In this document: one piece after another, positions 11,196 to 23,120 of the stretch
Layout: each line of letters begins with the position of its first letter
How positions within the stretch are numbered: position 1 is the stretch's first letter
Assembly: GCF_037975245.1 (NCBI RefSeq)
Contig: NC_092565.1
Coordinates: 4,403,499-4,467,498 of the forward strand
Reading direction: 5' to 3'
DNA length: 64,000 bases
DNA from: Apostichopus japonicus
Lineage: Eukaryota > Echinodermata > Holothuroidea > Aspidochirotida > Stichopodidae
Position numbers and translations under genes: made by a program
The notes under the pieces: model-generated
The model's input: only the letters and a program-made list of their open reading frames with translations
Told to the model about the DNA's origin: nothing
Database searches by the model: none

Positions 11196-14023
11196 TGATC
11201 ATATGGATCGAGTCACTCGAAAGCAAGCTACCATTCTGTCAAGTTTTAACAACAAAAAACACCCAAAACTTACCCTTTAAATTAAGACTCTGAGAAAATC
11301 TGGTCAAGCTTGTACACATGCCAAATGATAAATGGCTGACCTTATCTGTCAGATGGCAATCCAGTTTTACAGGTTTGCCCTCTTTGGATTTGTGTTTTTT
11401 TTTAACAGTTTTGGAGAACCAACTTCAGTGGGGAAGCCTGGATCACTCGCTGATAGATGCAAGCCCTCTTTGCTTTTATAGTTTTCCAGGGTAATTTGAA
11501 TACATATCCCATCAATTGCAAGGAGTGATCGCCTCTAAGTCAGTGTATTTGTAATCTTGTTGAGAGTAAAGCTTCGAAAAACTGCCTGTTTTCTTGATCG
11601 TTGGCCTTGTATTAGTCTCGAAACTCATCGTCGGCAATCAGGTCATTTATATGCAAACCTGGTATCTTTAATAAAGCGGTAATTTTTTTCGCCCCCACCA
11701 AAACTGAAATTGACGTCATTGGCCGTTTGCTGCGGTGACATCATGATCTCTCCTCCTGCTATTTAGTGTTAATTATAACACCCCCATTTCGAGTGCACTC
11801 CAAAGACGCAGACAGAATACAACGTTTATGTCTTTTAGTTTTTGCCTTGGATGAAGATTTCAACATTTTTGGCATTTAGGAAGGCTTTCCCTCGAGATGT
11901 GGGAGTAGGACAAGGCTTGGCTTTAAAGGTGACTCTAATTAGCCTCTGATAAGTCAGTTTAATCTCCATGATCCCCAGTGAAACTTACGTCAAACCAGAG
12001 GCAAGTTCTTGACTTTTTTCTTCTTTTTTGGCTATCACAAGTCCTCTTTAGGGGGTCTTTCACTAAAAATGAAAGCAAGAATTTACGTGATAATCTGCCT
12101 ACAGTATCTGCAGGTGACACGTTTTGCTTATTATATTGTTGTGCTCTGTAAAGGGAGTACAAGCAGCCTCTGCTTAAACATAATTCCCTTCTTCAGGTAA
12201 CTAAGTAATAATTAATCTGATCATTGCAGTAATCCCTTTTCCCTTTGGGTTTGTCAACTACAAAAGAAAGCCAAAATTTCTTAAATTTCATCTAATTAAA
12301 TATATTTGCCTTGGATTTACATGTTTTTCAAAGGCTTTGTCAATCTAACAAACACTCTAGGCTGTTGTGACAGTAAACTGTTTTAAGCGAGGACGCATCT
12401 TTTGTTTAATATACTAAAGTCACATGTTCATTTTTCTGGGTTAATTCATTAAAAGTTGATGACAGAATGCCGTGGAGATTGGAAGTCAGGTTCTACTGAG
12501 AGGAACGTAGAAGTTGTATCTGACATTGAAAAGAAACTAGCAATACAGCAGTTAACAAATCCTACGTTTGACACAGTTCATTACGGTTTGACCATTTTAA
12601 TATGTATGGTGGAGACAACTTTATTTCGAAAAACTTTCTCACCTTTGCGCTGTTTGCACGTGTACTTATAACGAATATACGAAAATCAATCTTGGTGAAG
12701 AAAGTTGTAGAATCAAATGGATTCTTTTCATTAAAGGTTCATTAATTTTGCTAATAGGCAGTACATTAAAGTTCTGAATGGTGTCTTTCATTCTTTGAAC
12801 AATTGAAATCTCATTTTGAATAAAATGTTATAGATTTGATAATATTGCCACCCACATAAACCAAGAGTGAAAGAAATGAATGTGTAGAGAATTAATTCAT
12901 TTTTTCAAACATTGATACCATCTGAACTGGGGATTTATAGTATCAGGTTTAGATAAAAAAAAACATTAAAATTAAATGAGAATTTCTAATTTACCTGCCC
13001 ATCACAAAATAATGCCAGTATCATTGAAACAATTTTTTTACTGTATATTTTGAGAGAATACCCACTGAGGATATACACACAGTTTGATTTTAACCCCTAG
13101 TTATATGTAATGTTAATCTGAAATGCACAATGTTTAAGTAATTTCTTGACACTTCACCGACAAGTGTGGAATTGTGTTACTCTTCACCTTCAAACCTCTG
13201 CACTCTGATTGGTTGATAATTAGCTGCCCCCGCAAGAATACTGTGCTTATACGTTATTATTCACCCGGCTACTAGTTGAATAGCCACAGAAATAGAAACC
13301 TATATCTTTTATGTTAAAAGTGCTTTTTATTTCTTGATTTTATTAGGATATTACCCCCTTTAAAAGTGTTTGGTTCATGTAAGTTGCAATTTACCATAGG
13401 TAACTTGTAAAAACTGATTTTAATATGTGCACACACTGCTACTTTAATACCATGCTATGAAAATAATTAAAACATGTTTGATGCACTGTCAGGGTGTTCC
13501 ATATCCTCATTGTTACCAGTGTGATCTATGCCATGACTAACATTCAGTGATACAGTTGAATTGGGTTAATGTGAAGATGGTTAATCCATCACTAAATTCA
13601 CTCGGGATCAGTTTACCGTCTCAGCTATTGATTTCTCTCAGGAAGTTCCATGGCTGATTCAGATATTATTCTGTTTCCTCTTTTGTTTCAAGTATTGATT
13701 TTTTTTTTTACAAAATGATTTTCCGGCTCACTTTTTGGATGAGTGATACCAAATCACAGTTGCCATATTATTTTTTTCAGCAACAGGCATCTTTTATAAT
13801 TTGGAGAAGTTTTTCTTTTTCAAAGTTGTAAATAGTTGCCATGATCTATCTCATAGATGTTGTACAGATGAGATGTGTATATTAAGTCAAGCCTTTCAGA
13901 TAACTGCTCAGTTTGAATTGGACAAGGTGGATTGAATCATCCTTCAAATGAGAGACCGTTGAAAGAGAAAGAAGAATCCTTTTCTATTCATGCTTCTAGG
14001 CAACATAATTGGAATGAATGGAA
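11196..14023. repeat. 2.8-kb tandem duplication, copy 1
   Basis: The sequence from TGATCATATGGATCGAGTC at 11196 to GGAATGAAT ending at 14019 recurs at an offset of 2,828 bp. No transposon termini, LTRs or coding domain are visible. Small open frames at 11959-12162 (minus), 12009-12200 and 12456-12671 (plus) are kept in both copies only because the copies are nearly identical. The left half contains a CRE palindrome (11711-11718), a POU-octamer-like TATGCAAA and several TAATTA cores, so it could be regulatory; that is inference. Confidence 0.97.
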
Positions 14024-16847
14024 TGATCATATGGATCGAGTCACTCGAAAGTAAGCTACCATTCTGTCAAGTTTCAACAACAAAAAAACACCCAAAATAT
14101 ACCCTTTAAATTAAGACTCTGAGAAAATCTGGTCAAGCTTGTACACATGACAAATGGCTGACCTTATCTGTCAGATGGCAATCCAGTTTTACAGGTTTCC
14201 CTACTTTGGATTTGTGTTTTTTTAACAGTTTTGGAGAACCATCTTCAGTGGGGAAGCCTGGATCACTCGCTGATAGATGCAAGCCCTCTTTGCTTTTATA
14301 GTTTTCCAGGGTAATTTGAATACATATCCCATCAATTGCAAGGATTGATCGCCTCTAAGTCAGTGTATTTGTAATCTTGTTGAGAGTAAAGCTTCGAAAA
14401 ACTGCCTGTTTCCTCGATCGTTGGCCTTGTATTAGTCTCGAAATTCATCATCGGCAATCAGGTCATTTATATGCAAACCTGGTATCTTTAATAAAGCGGT
14501 AATTTTTTTTTTTTTCGCCCCCACCAAAACTGAAATTGACGTCATTGGCCGTTTGCTGCGGTGACATCATGATCTCTCCTCCTGCTATTTAGTGTTAATT
14601 ATAGCACCCCCATTTCAAGTGCACTCCAAAAACACAGACAGAATACAACGTTTTATGTCTTTTAGTTTTTGCCTCGGATGAAGATTTCGACATTTTTGGC
14701 ATTTAGGAAGGCTTTCCCTCGAGATGTGGGAGTAGGACGAGGCTTGGCTTTAAAGGTGACTCTAATTAGCCTCTGATAAGTCAGTTTAATCTCCATGATC
14801 CCCAGTGAAACTTACGTCAAACCAGAGGCAAGTTCTTGACTTTTTTCTTCTTTTTTGGCTATCACAAGTCCTCTTTAGGGGGTCTTTCACTAAAAATGAA
14901 AGCAAGAATTTACGTGATAATCTGCCTACAGTATCTGCAGGTGACACGTTTTGCTTATTATATTGTTGTGCTCTGTAAAGAGAGTACAAGCAGCCTCTGC
15001 TTAAACATAATTCCCTTCTTCAGGTAACTAAGTAATAATTAATCTGATCATTGCAGTAATCCCTTTTCCCTTTGGGTTTGTCAACTACAAAAGAAAGCCA
15101 AAATTTCTTAAATTTCATCTAATTAAATATATTTGCCTTGGATTTACATGTTTTTCAAAGGCTTTGTCAATCTAACAAACACTTTAGGCTGTTGTGACAG
15201 TAAACTGTTTTAAGCGAGGACGCATCTTTTGTTTAATATACTAAAGTCACATGTTCATTTTTCTGGGTTAATTCATTAAAAGTTGATGACAGAATGCCGT
15301 GGAGATTGGAAGTCAGGTTCTACAGAGAGGAACGTAGAAGTTGTATCTGACATTGAAAAGAAACTAGGAATACAGCAGTTAACAAATCCTACGTTTGACA
15401 CAGTTCATTACGGTTTGACCATTTTAATATGTATGGTGGAGACAACTTTATTTCGAAAAACTTTCTCACCTTTGCACTGTTTGCACGTGTACTTATAACG
15501 AATATACGAAAATCAATCTTGGTGAAGAAAGTTGTAGAAGCAAATGGATTCTTTTCATTAAAGGTTCATTAATTTTGCTAATAGGCAGTACATTAAAGTT
15601 CTGAATGGTGTCTTTCATTCTTTGAACAATTGAAATCTCATTTTGAATAAAATGTTATAGATTTGGTAAAATTGCCACCCACATAAACCAAGAGTGAAAG
15701 AAATGAATGTGTAGAGAATTCATTCATTTTTTTCAAACATTGATACCATCTGAACTGGGGATTTATAGTATCAGGTTTAGATAAAAAAAAACATTAAATT
15801 TAAAAAAGAATTTGTAATTTACCTGGCCATCACAAAATAATGCCAGTATCATTGAAACAATTTTTTTACTGTATATTTTGAGAGAATACCCACTGAGGAT
15901 ATACACACAGTTTGATTTTAACCCCTAGTTATATGTAATGTTAATCTTAAATGCACAATGTTTAAGTAATTTCTTGACACTTCACCGACAAGTGTGGAAT
16001 TGTGTTACTCTTCACCTTCAAACCTCTGCACTCTGATTGGTTGATAATTAGCTGCCCCCGCAAGAATACTGTGCTTATACGTTATTATTCACCCGGCTAC
16101 TAGTTGAATAGCCACAGAAATAGAAACCTATATCTTTTATGTTAAAAGTGCTTTTTATTTCTTGATTTTATTAGGATATTACCCCCTTTAAAAGTGTTTG
16201 GTTCATGTAAGTTGCAATTTACCATAGGTAACTTGTAAAAACTGATTTTAATATGTGCACACACTGCTACTTTAATACCATGCTATGAAAATAATTAAAA
16301 CATGTTTGATGCACTGTCAGGGTGTTCCATATCCTCATTGTTACCAGTGTGATCTATGCCATGACTAACATTCAGTGATACAGTTGAATTGGGTTAATGT
16401 GAAGATGGTTAATCCATCACTAAATTCACTCGGGATCAGTTTACCGTCTCAGCTATTGATTTCTCTCAGGAAGTTCCATGGCTGATTCAGATATTATTCT
16501 GTTTCCTCTTTTGTTTCAAGTATTGATTTTTTTTTTTACAAAATGATTTTCCGGCTCACTTTTTGGATGAGTGATACCAAATCACAGTTGCCATATTATT
16601 TTTTTCAGCAACAGGCATCTTTTATAATTTGGAGAAGTTTTTCTTTTTCAAAGTTGTAAATAGTTGCCATGATCTATCTCATAGATGTTGTACAGATGAG
16701 ATGTGTATATTAAGTCAAGCCTTTCAGATAACTGCTCAGTTTGAATTGGACAAGGTGGATTGAATCATCCTTCAAATGAGAGACCGTTGAAAGAGAAAGA
16801 AGAATCCTTTTCTTTTCATGCTTCTAGGCAACATAATTGGAATGAAT
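14024..16847. repeat. 2.8-kb tandem duplication, copy 2
   Basis: Second head-to-tail copy of 11196-14023. Differences from copy 1 cluster in the first ~1.8 kb: a deletion of about 8 bp near 14149, a longer T run near 14505 and scattered substitutions. The last ~850 bp (15969-16800) looks almost identical to 13141-13972, with only a few changes in the last kilobase. Unique flanking sequence resumes at about 16848. It is either a recent duplication with gene conversion or two haplotypes kept in one assembly. Confidence 0.97.
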
Positions 16848-17440
16848 TGTAAGAACGTCATCACCAAGTCATTGAACTCATTTCATACTGATGAATTGTA
16901 AAATATTGCACTAAAAATATGAAATTCCTAGCAAAAGACCAGCCTTTTTACACGTTTTTTTTCTCTAAATGTAACTACCCAGATAAAAATCTAAGTAGGT
17001 GGCATCATTTGGTTTACATAATGCAGCACATCCTTTAAATTTATGTATAATTTTTAAAACGAAAGAGCTGTACATGATATGCACGAGTGGAAAAGGCCTG
17101 AATGAGGAATTGATCTGTTTAGGCAGTAAAGGCAGGAATGGTGAAATGTTCTACTAAGTGCATGTAAATAATATAGACTTTACTGAGTATATATGCAGAT
17201 ATCTGCAGGGGAGAAATAAACAGATCGAATGACAAAGAAATAGGTTATCGATATGTATGCAAAACTACATTGTTTATTATGGATGTTAAATTGAACTAGT
17301 CTGTGTGTTCAAGCCTTGTCGACAGATAATTTGCTGTTTATAGACACTTTTGCTATTAATTACACTGATGAAATCTCCATTGAGAACATTGGCAAGAGAA
17401 AAAATGAGAAAGTGAAACAATTGGTTTAATGGTTTTGTTA
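16848..17440. other. Unique DNA, no gene seen
   Basis: AT-rich unique sequence from the end of the 2.8-kb duplication to the start of the next repeat. No gene or RNA supported. Confidence 0.4.
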
Positions 17441-18105
17441 GGTCATACCAGCATGCTGGTGTGAGCTATTGTTACAGAGCGGCGTCTATCACTCTATCAC
17501 TCTATCATTCTATCACTCTATCACTCTATCCGTCAACAATTGGTAAAACCGCTCCCACTCGCACAGTGTTTGATGGAATTTCATGAAACTTGGACACAAG
17601 GATCATTGGGTATAGGGCCATCAGAGATGGTCCAAAATTTGGGGTCAAAGGTCACCTGTGGGCCGTAATGGGCCATTTTGTGGAAATACGCAAAATGCTT
17701 CTTCTCCTACAGATTCCATGGTACAATGTTGAGGGTTTGTCACGATAGTGCTATGGTAGTTTTACCTTCAGGGTGTTCATGAATTTGAGATCAAAGATCA
17801 ACTAGGGGTCTTTTGTGGCCCGGGCCGCGGCCCTATATTTTCAAATTGCTCCTGTTCGTACAGTGTATGGCCAATTATAATGAAACTTAGTCACAATGTT
17901 CCTCGGGATGAGAGTTACGAGGGGTGTTCGGAAAATTGAGGTCAAAGGTCATTTAGGGGGTCATCGGGGGTCATTCTTTGTAATATTTTCAAATATCTGT
18001 ATCTCCTCAAGATTTTGATGGATCATATTCAAAGTTGAACTGATGATTGTTGGATTGTGTATGAATAAGGTGATGCCTAAAAATTTTTGGTCAAAAGTTA
18101 ATTAA
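17441..18105 (+). repeat. Dispersed repeat with periodic DR1-like sites
   Basis: Starts with a perfect 14-bp palindrome ACCAGCATGCTGGT (17447-17460), then GTGAGCTATTGTTACAG, an 8-bp TATCACTC microsatellite (17484-17530), then degenerate internal repeats of about 150 bp. Each includes a GGTCAAAGGTCA-like motif (near 17642, 17786, 17940 and 18088), a homopyrimidine CTTCTCCTACAG or CTCCTGTTCGTACAG segment and ATGAAACTT. From general knowledge, repeats of this look are abundant in marine invertebrate genomes; I cannot name the family. No protein is encoded. Confidence 0.7.
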
Positions 18106-18480
18106 TTACAATTAATCCCCATTGTTTAAAAAAATCTGAGCCTTCACTTTTTGCCAAAGCTCCTTTAATTTGTCTCCCAGTCCCTGCAGTGTTTGTTTAC
18201 ATTTGTGGTTAAGCTCTGCAGAGGCTGTTAGTGGAATTAAAGCAGGACTGGGAGTTGTTATTAACTGTTGAACTGTAAGCATGAGAGCCCTATAGCCAAT
18301 CAGCACTTGCCGATTCTTAGAAGTCTTTGAGCCTGAGGTATGTAGGCAGCTTGTGAAGTTATGTCTTGTAGGGAGTGCTTGTTATGTCTGCTAAGGTAGA
18401 GGGGAGAAAGTTTAATAGGGTAGGCCAGTGGTATTGTTTGAGAGAGTGGGTAAAATAGGATTTAAAGGGGAAAATAGGAA
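18106..18480. other. Unique DNA, no gene recognised
   Basis: A 64-codon minus-strand frame (18112-18306) has no recognisable domain. Composition is slightly less AT-rich than nearby. Nothing else seen. Confidence 0.35.
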
Positions 18481-18483
18481 TTA

Positions 18484-18575
18484 TAGCCAGTGGTGTGGCC
18501 AGGATTCTGCTAACGGAGGGGGGGGGGTTATCCCTCACGGGCCCAAAATTGGTTTTGTGGGCCCTACATTTTTCA
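18484..18575 (+). mobile_element. Foldback transposon end fragment (candidate)
   Basis: CCAGTGGTGTGGCCAGGATT at 18487-18506 followed by a poly(G) run resembles the left terminus of the foldback element at 49830, which reads CAGGCGCGTAGCCA then poly(G). No matching right end is found nearby, so this would be a solo or decayed end. Assignment rests on the terminal motif and the adjoining G run only. Confidence 0.35.
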
Positions 18576-19790
18576 GCTCGAAAAGGTATGAGCTTCTGCA
18601 CCATTGGTGCTCTAGTTAAAAAAAGAAGTGTTTAACTTGAATGGAAAAGTAAAAAAATGTATCAGACCTTTGTGAAAGCAAATGTCTTGGAGGAGGGAGG
18701 GGGGGGGGGGGAGAGGGTCGAGTTTATTCTAAATTTTATACCCAACACAAAATGCAAAGCTCTTTTAATAGAATATTGTTTTTACTAAGAGGTTTGCATA
18801 TTCACTAATATGAAAATATCGTCACATATATTCCAGTTCATGCTTTAGATGTTGAGTGGTATCAAAAGGTGGCCAAGATAAGTTACATGTGCACGTTCTG
18901 ATTTGACCAGTAAATTTAGGGGAAAACAACAAAACCTTTCTCATTGATCACTGATCAGTGACATTGTGGTTATTATGCAATAGGAGAGATACCTACTACA
19001 CACTTTTCATCATTGACCAGTCAGAAACCTAAATGGAAACAATTAGTATGAAGCAATAACACTGGATTTAATGAAATTAGGGAATTACTAAAGAAATAGA
19101 TGTTTAAAGTTGTCAAAATTAAAAACTACAATTTCTTTTCTCTTTTGCTACGCAGATCTGACCTTTGAGCATCTTGTCATTCGTTACCTAATGGAAAACC
19201 ATCTTCTGAGATGACTATTTTATGGAAATCTGCATTGCACACCCCAGGTTTGATTTTACAAGATGTAAAATACAAAATTATTACATAACAATGTCATGTC
19301 ATATAACAGAAGAATTTGGGAAAGAACTTGTCAGAAGGTGGAAGAATAATTTCGATTGGACAGAAAATTAAGAGTGAATTGTGATAGGATGTGTGGAATT
19401 ATTTGGTGCAACTTTTAGTAACATGTAAAAACTGGGTGTGTTTGATTGGGTGGGGAGGGGAGGAGACATTTCACCATTCAATAGATGGTATGTTCCAAGC
19501 TGGAAAGCTGACAAAGCCATTTGTATGTATGTATACCGCCTTTCAATAAGGAAAGAAATATACAGAGGCCAGTAGGGGCCATCAGCTCTACACTTTTTGC
19601 AATGGTGAGCTGTGACAACTTTACAATCAGATGAAACAAGTTAAAGTGTAAGGATGTATTATGTATGACCGTAGCAGACAGTGCGTTTCCATACAGTTAT
19701 TCAATGGTGCAGGGTGCGTAAGGTACCAGCTTACAACTTTGTGACAACATCACTGTATCTGTTACAGACAGTAAATAAATATAATAATAT
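18576..19790. other. Unique DNA with poly(G) run
   Basis: A G run lies around 18698-18711. No supported gene. Confidence 0.4.
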
Positions 19791-19794
19791 AACT

Positions 19795-19893
19795 TTTAGC
19801 ATCATGATTGACATCTAGAGTAAGGCCAAATATGTCACCTAACAGAGCTAGCATTGTTTGATAAAGGTGGCCAAGCCTGCAGTAGAGTGACGA
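19795..19893 (+). repeat. Direct repeat copy 1, left of SINE remnant
   Basis: About 100 bp beginning TTAGCATCATGATTGA, with GAGTAAGGC, a GTCACC block, CTAGCATTGTTTGATA and GTAGAGTGACG. Related to 20160-20262 at a spacing of about 368 bp, roughly 75% identical by eye. The tRNA-like remnant lies between the two copies. Confidence 0.7.
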
Positions 19894-19929
19894 ACTTCCT
19901 TCCGGGTTTGGAACCTCTGGACATACAAG

Positions 19930-20020
19930 CAGTGTCCATAGACTCGTTAGTTAGGGCAATCGCATGAAGAGCAGGAGGCCTGGCTGCAAATCACGGCTGA
20001 GGCTGGAAGTTTTTCCACTG
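19930..20020 (+). mobile_element. tRNA-derived SINE remnant
   Basis: The sequence GTTAGTTAGGGCAATCGCAT then GAAGAGCAGGAGGCCTGGCT and GCAAATCACGGCTGAGGCTG has the order of a tRNA-derived SINE head: an A-box-like GTTAGGGCAATCG, an anticodon-arm-like GAAGAGCAGGAGGCC and a B-box-like GGCTGCAAATC at 19982-19992, degraded from GGTTCGAATC. A SINE-like GGCTGAGGCTGGAAGTTTTTCC follows. It lacks a clean B box and a foldable acceptor stem, so it is a relic rather than a tRNA gene. Confidence 0.45.
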
Positions 20021-20159
20021 GTCTAGATTTCCCAACTCATGGCCGTTTTAATACAGTATCTATTCATTTGCCTTGGTTGTTTATTTCCATTGCATTTCAC
20101 AGAGTTCTGTTCAATGTATCTCTTTTGAGATCAGGCTTTAGGATTCAGACATGATTTCA

Positions 20160-20262
20160 AGTTGGTTAGCATCATGATTGATTTCTTGAGTAAGGCACAA
20201 GAGGTCACCAAACAGGACTAGCATTGTTCGATACAGGCAGCAGTTAAGGCCCACAGTGGAAT
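20160..20262 (+). repeat. Direct repeat copy 2, right of SINE remnant
   Basis: Starts GTTAGCATCATGATTGATTT and carries the same ordered blocks as 19795-19893: GAGTAAGGC, AGGTCACC, CTAGCATTGTTCGATA and GTGGAATGTCAC. It may be an old tandem duplication that included the SINE, or two members of a dispersed family. Confidence 0.7.
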
Positions 20263-20985
20263 GTCACTTTTATTAATTGAGACATTTTAGCAATTTTATA
20301 GTGATTTATATGATTTAACTTGTGATAATATTACTGTTGTACAGAACCACACATGCTTTGTAGTTTAAAGAAAAGGCATTGTAATTAGTGTTTACACGGG
20401 TCCAAATATTGGGAACTAGGTACCTGAGAGCCCTTACCCGCCGGGTATCCGGGGAAAAAATTGTTTACCCTTGTGTATCGCGATTTTCAAGAAATTACAT
20501 ATTGGATGCTATAAGAAATGAATTATATTCTCCATTGACAATGTTTTCATGTTCAAATACATAGGTGTAAGATAAGGTATAAAACCTTCCTCAATAATTT
20601 CTATTTGCTTTTGTTTCTTTCATTAACTTGTTAATAACTTCATATAATTAACATCACTACTAACATGGCACTGCCGCCGCTGCTTATGTTTGCTCTCCAC
20701 CTCTATTGGTTCAGACCATATAAATATCCAATTTAGCTCTTAAACAGTTTTTACTACTACTATCTATTATGCAGGCCCAGGGTTCGCATTAGCCGTGAGA
20801 TTTTCGCAATTTGATCACATTTGGAATACACGTTTAGTAAAAAGCTGCTTGGGATTATTATGTTTTAGTTATCCTGTCTATAATCCATTAGTAACATCTC
20901 GTAAACTTACTTGTCAGTCTGTCCTATGAAATAAAGGAATGAATAAATAATAAATTGTGAGAATTCTTTCAATTTCTTCCACATG
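20263..20985. other. Unique DNA, possible retroelement tail
   Basis: No gene. AAATAAAGGAATGAATAAATAA around 20929-20950 resembles the tail of a decayed retroelement. A CCGCCGGGTATCCGGGG stretch at about 20439-20455 stands out as GC-rich, without an assignment. Confidence 0.3.
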
Positions 20986-21148
20986 ATAGCCTAACACCAC
21001 ACTAAGTCAATGGGGAAATCTAGCCTAACCATCTGTTTATAAGCTGAAATTGTGACACAGTTATAAGATATCCATGGAATACTTTCGTCATTGCTGTTAT
21101 CTTTAACCACACGGTATCCTAACACCACACTAAGTCAATGAGAAAATC
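20986..21148 (+). repeat. Short direct repeat, ~128-bp spacing
   Basis: CCTAACACCACACTAAGTCA followed by ATGGGGAAATCTAGCCTAACC (near 20990-21030) recurs at 21117-21158 with minor changes. Two copies of roughly 40 bp with unique DNA between. Confidence 0.85.
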
Positions 21149-22318
21149 TTGCCTAACCCCCTTCCCCCATCCTTGGATGACAGGTCAATCCTTACAGTGA
21201 TGTCATTCATTGAGCTGTTGCCAGATACTTCAAATCATAAACTATTACCAAACTTTAGAAAAAATATTAATATTTTCACTGTGAAATATCCGCTATCAAA
21301 TTTTTTTTCACAAGGTTTTCCCATCCTGTACTATTGCAGAAAATTGTACAGCAAATTTGAGATGAATTTACTTCTCCAGATCGAATGCAGAATTTTAAGC
21401 AATCAAGGACTTGACCTTTTACAATGCTCTTGTCCAATGTCACGCATGAATTTCTTGAGGACTTTTATGAAATTAGGAGGAAGTTATAACTAGTTTGGTA
21501 GCCTTGTACTAAATTACATCAAGAATACTGAATATGAGTGTTTAATATAGATTCACGGCAACTTTGACAAATATTTCATCCAGATTCTGGACAACATGTG
21601 GCAGGGTAATTTCATGTAAGTGTAACATCACAATTTATATTCTATCAATGGTCACTGGGTTTAGAGTTTCTTTTCAAATTTAGTAGAGAAATGTTCTTCA
21701 CTATAACCAGTTGGTGTTTTAGGATTTTATCCACATATATACAGATTTTTTGACAGTTCTTATACTTGGGCAAACATTTTATTACTTTATACAGTTTGAT
21801 ATCGTAATGAAAATGATTTTGATTGGAGTGAAATTGGCAGAGGAAGGTGAAGGTTTGATATATTTTAATGTAGGATTTTGTAGATTATCTTGTGTTTCCA
21901 CCTCTTTCGAGATAGAGTGTGAATTTAAATACATTCCCAAGATCAGTGGTATTCACAGTGGTTATAATAATCACTAGTAATTTGGTAAACAATCCCATAT
22001 ATGTTATATCATCGCATGTTAAAGTGACAATTAAAATTCTTGATTAATGTTGGTTTGTAACACAACAGTACATATGCTCAAGCCTTGTTTCTTTACTCTA
22101 CTGATGTACAAGACACCATCCAAAGTGTCTAGAATATATAAAATCCTTGAATGGACAGCATTTGAGGGTTACCATGCTTTAAACCTCTTTTGTGGTGCCA
22201 TAAACGTCCTACTTTTAGAGTAAACAGTTAACTCTATCAAACGTTGTGCGGCTACGACAAAACCAAGTTGTCAACAAAATAATACCGTATATGACACATT
22301 ACACATTTATTAAATCCC
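21149..22318. other. Unique DNA with unrecognised 114-codon frame
   Basis: The plus frame at 21149-21493 has no domain, signal or repeat that I recognise and starts in the short repeat; I treat it as chance in AT-rich DNA. Nothing else supported. Confidence 0.35.
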
Positions 22319-22320
22319 TC

Positions 22321-22384
22321 TTCATTGTCTGCTCTAGTTTTGTATGTTAAACATTGTCTGCTCTAGTTTTGTATGTTAAACATG
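22321..22384 (+). repeat. Perfect 31-bp tandem duplicate
   Basis: CATTGTCTGCTCTAGTTTTG plus TATGTTAAA occurs twice back to back, apparently without mismatch, consistent with a recent slippage duplication. Confidence 0.9.
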
Positions 22385-22960
22385 AGCACATTTTTTTAAG
22401 AGGAATTCCATGAAAAGGAAGTATAGGGTACTTCCCCTTCTCATTGCCTTTTCATGCATCACTCACTTACGCCAGACATTTTGTCTCTTGACTCATTGAT
22501 TCATTCTCTCCGACATAATGTCCTGTTGATCATTCTTTGAGGGTTCATGTATAGTTCATAAGATTGGGTTAGTGTTAGGTTTAGAAACTTCAGATGATGT
22601 GACCTGGTTTCTTTAATGATACTTTCGGACAATCTTTAAGTGGGTACATTGATCAGTCCAATCTGATTTCCCCTTTGCCTGTAGTTTTAGGGAACCTTTT
22701 TTCTTCTTTTTCTTTTTTTCGCTACATCTTAGATTTCAACTTACAAGATATAGATAACTAGAAGAGCTGTGCTTTTTAGTAATGTATCCCTATTTTCCTG
22801 CTCGACAGTGCTTAAATACATTCTTTACAATTGTAACTGTCAAGTAGTTTGCTTGACATATAATCAATCTCTGTAAACATACTGTAAAGAGGTCACACAT
22901 GATGCAACATTCTCAAAGGATCACTTTATAGCAGTCAGCTTTAAACCAAGAAATAAAATG
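22385..22960. other. Unique DNA, no gene seen
   Basis: No supported feature. Confidence 0.4.
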
Positions 22961-22963
22961 TCA

Positions 22964-23120
22964 TTATCATCGTCATGACCATCATCATCATCATCATCAT
23001 CATGACCATCATGATCACGATCATAATCATGATCACGATCATCACCATGATGATCATGATCATCATCATCATCATCATCATCATCATTATTATCATCATG
23101 ATGATGATCATCATCATCAG
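22964..23120. repeat. ATC/ATG trinucleotide microsatellite
   Basis: About 155 bp of ATC and ATG triplets with GATCAT and CGATCA interruptions. Open frames on both strands (poly-Ile/Met and poly-Asp/His) are by-products. The mix of ATC and its complement GAT makes the tract partly self-complementary, so it could form hairpins. Confidence 0.95.

Noticed and set aside
11959-15498. Open frames of 63, 67 and 71 codons apparently conserved twice
   Set aside because: They recur only because they lie in the near-identical 2.8-kb tandem copies; this is not evidence of selection and no domain is visible.
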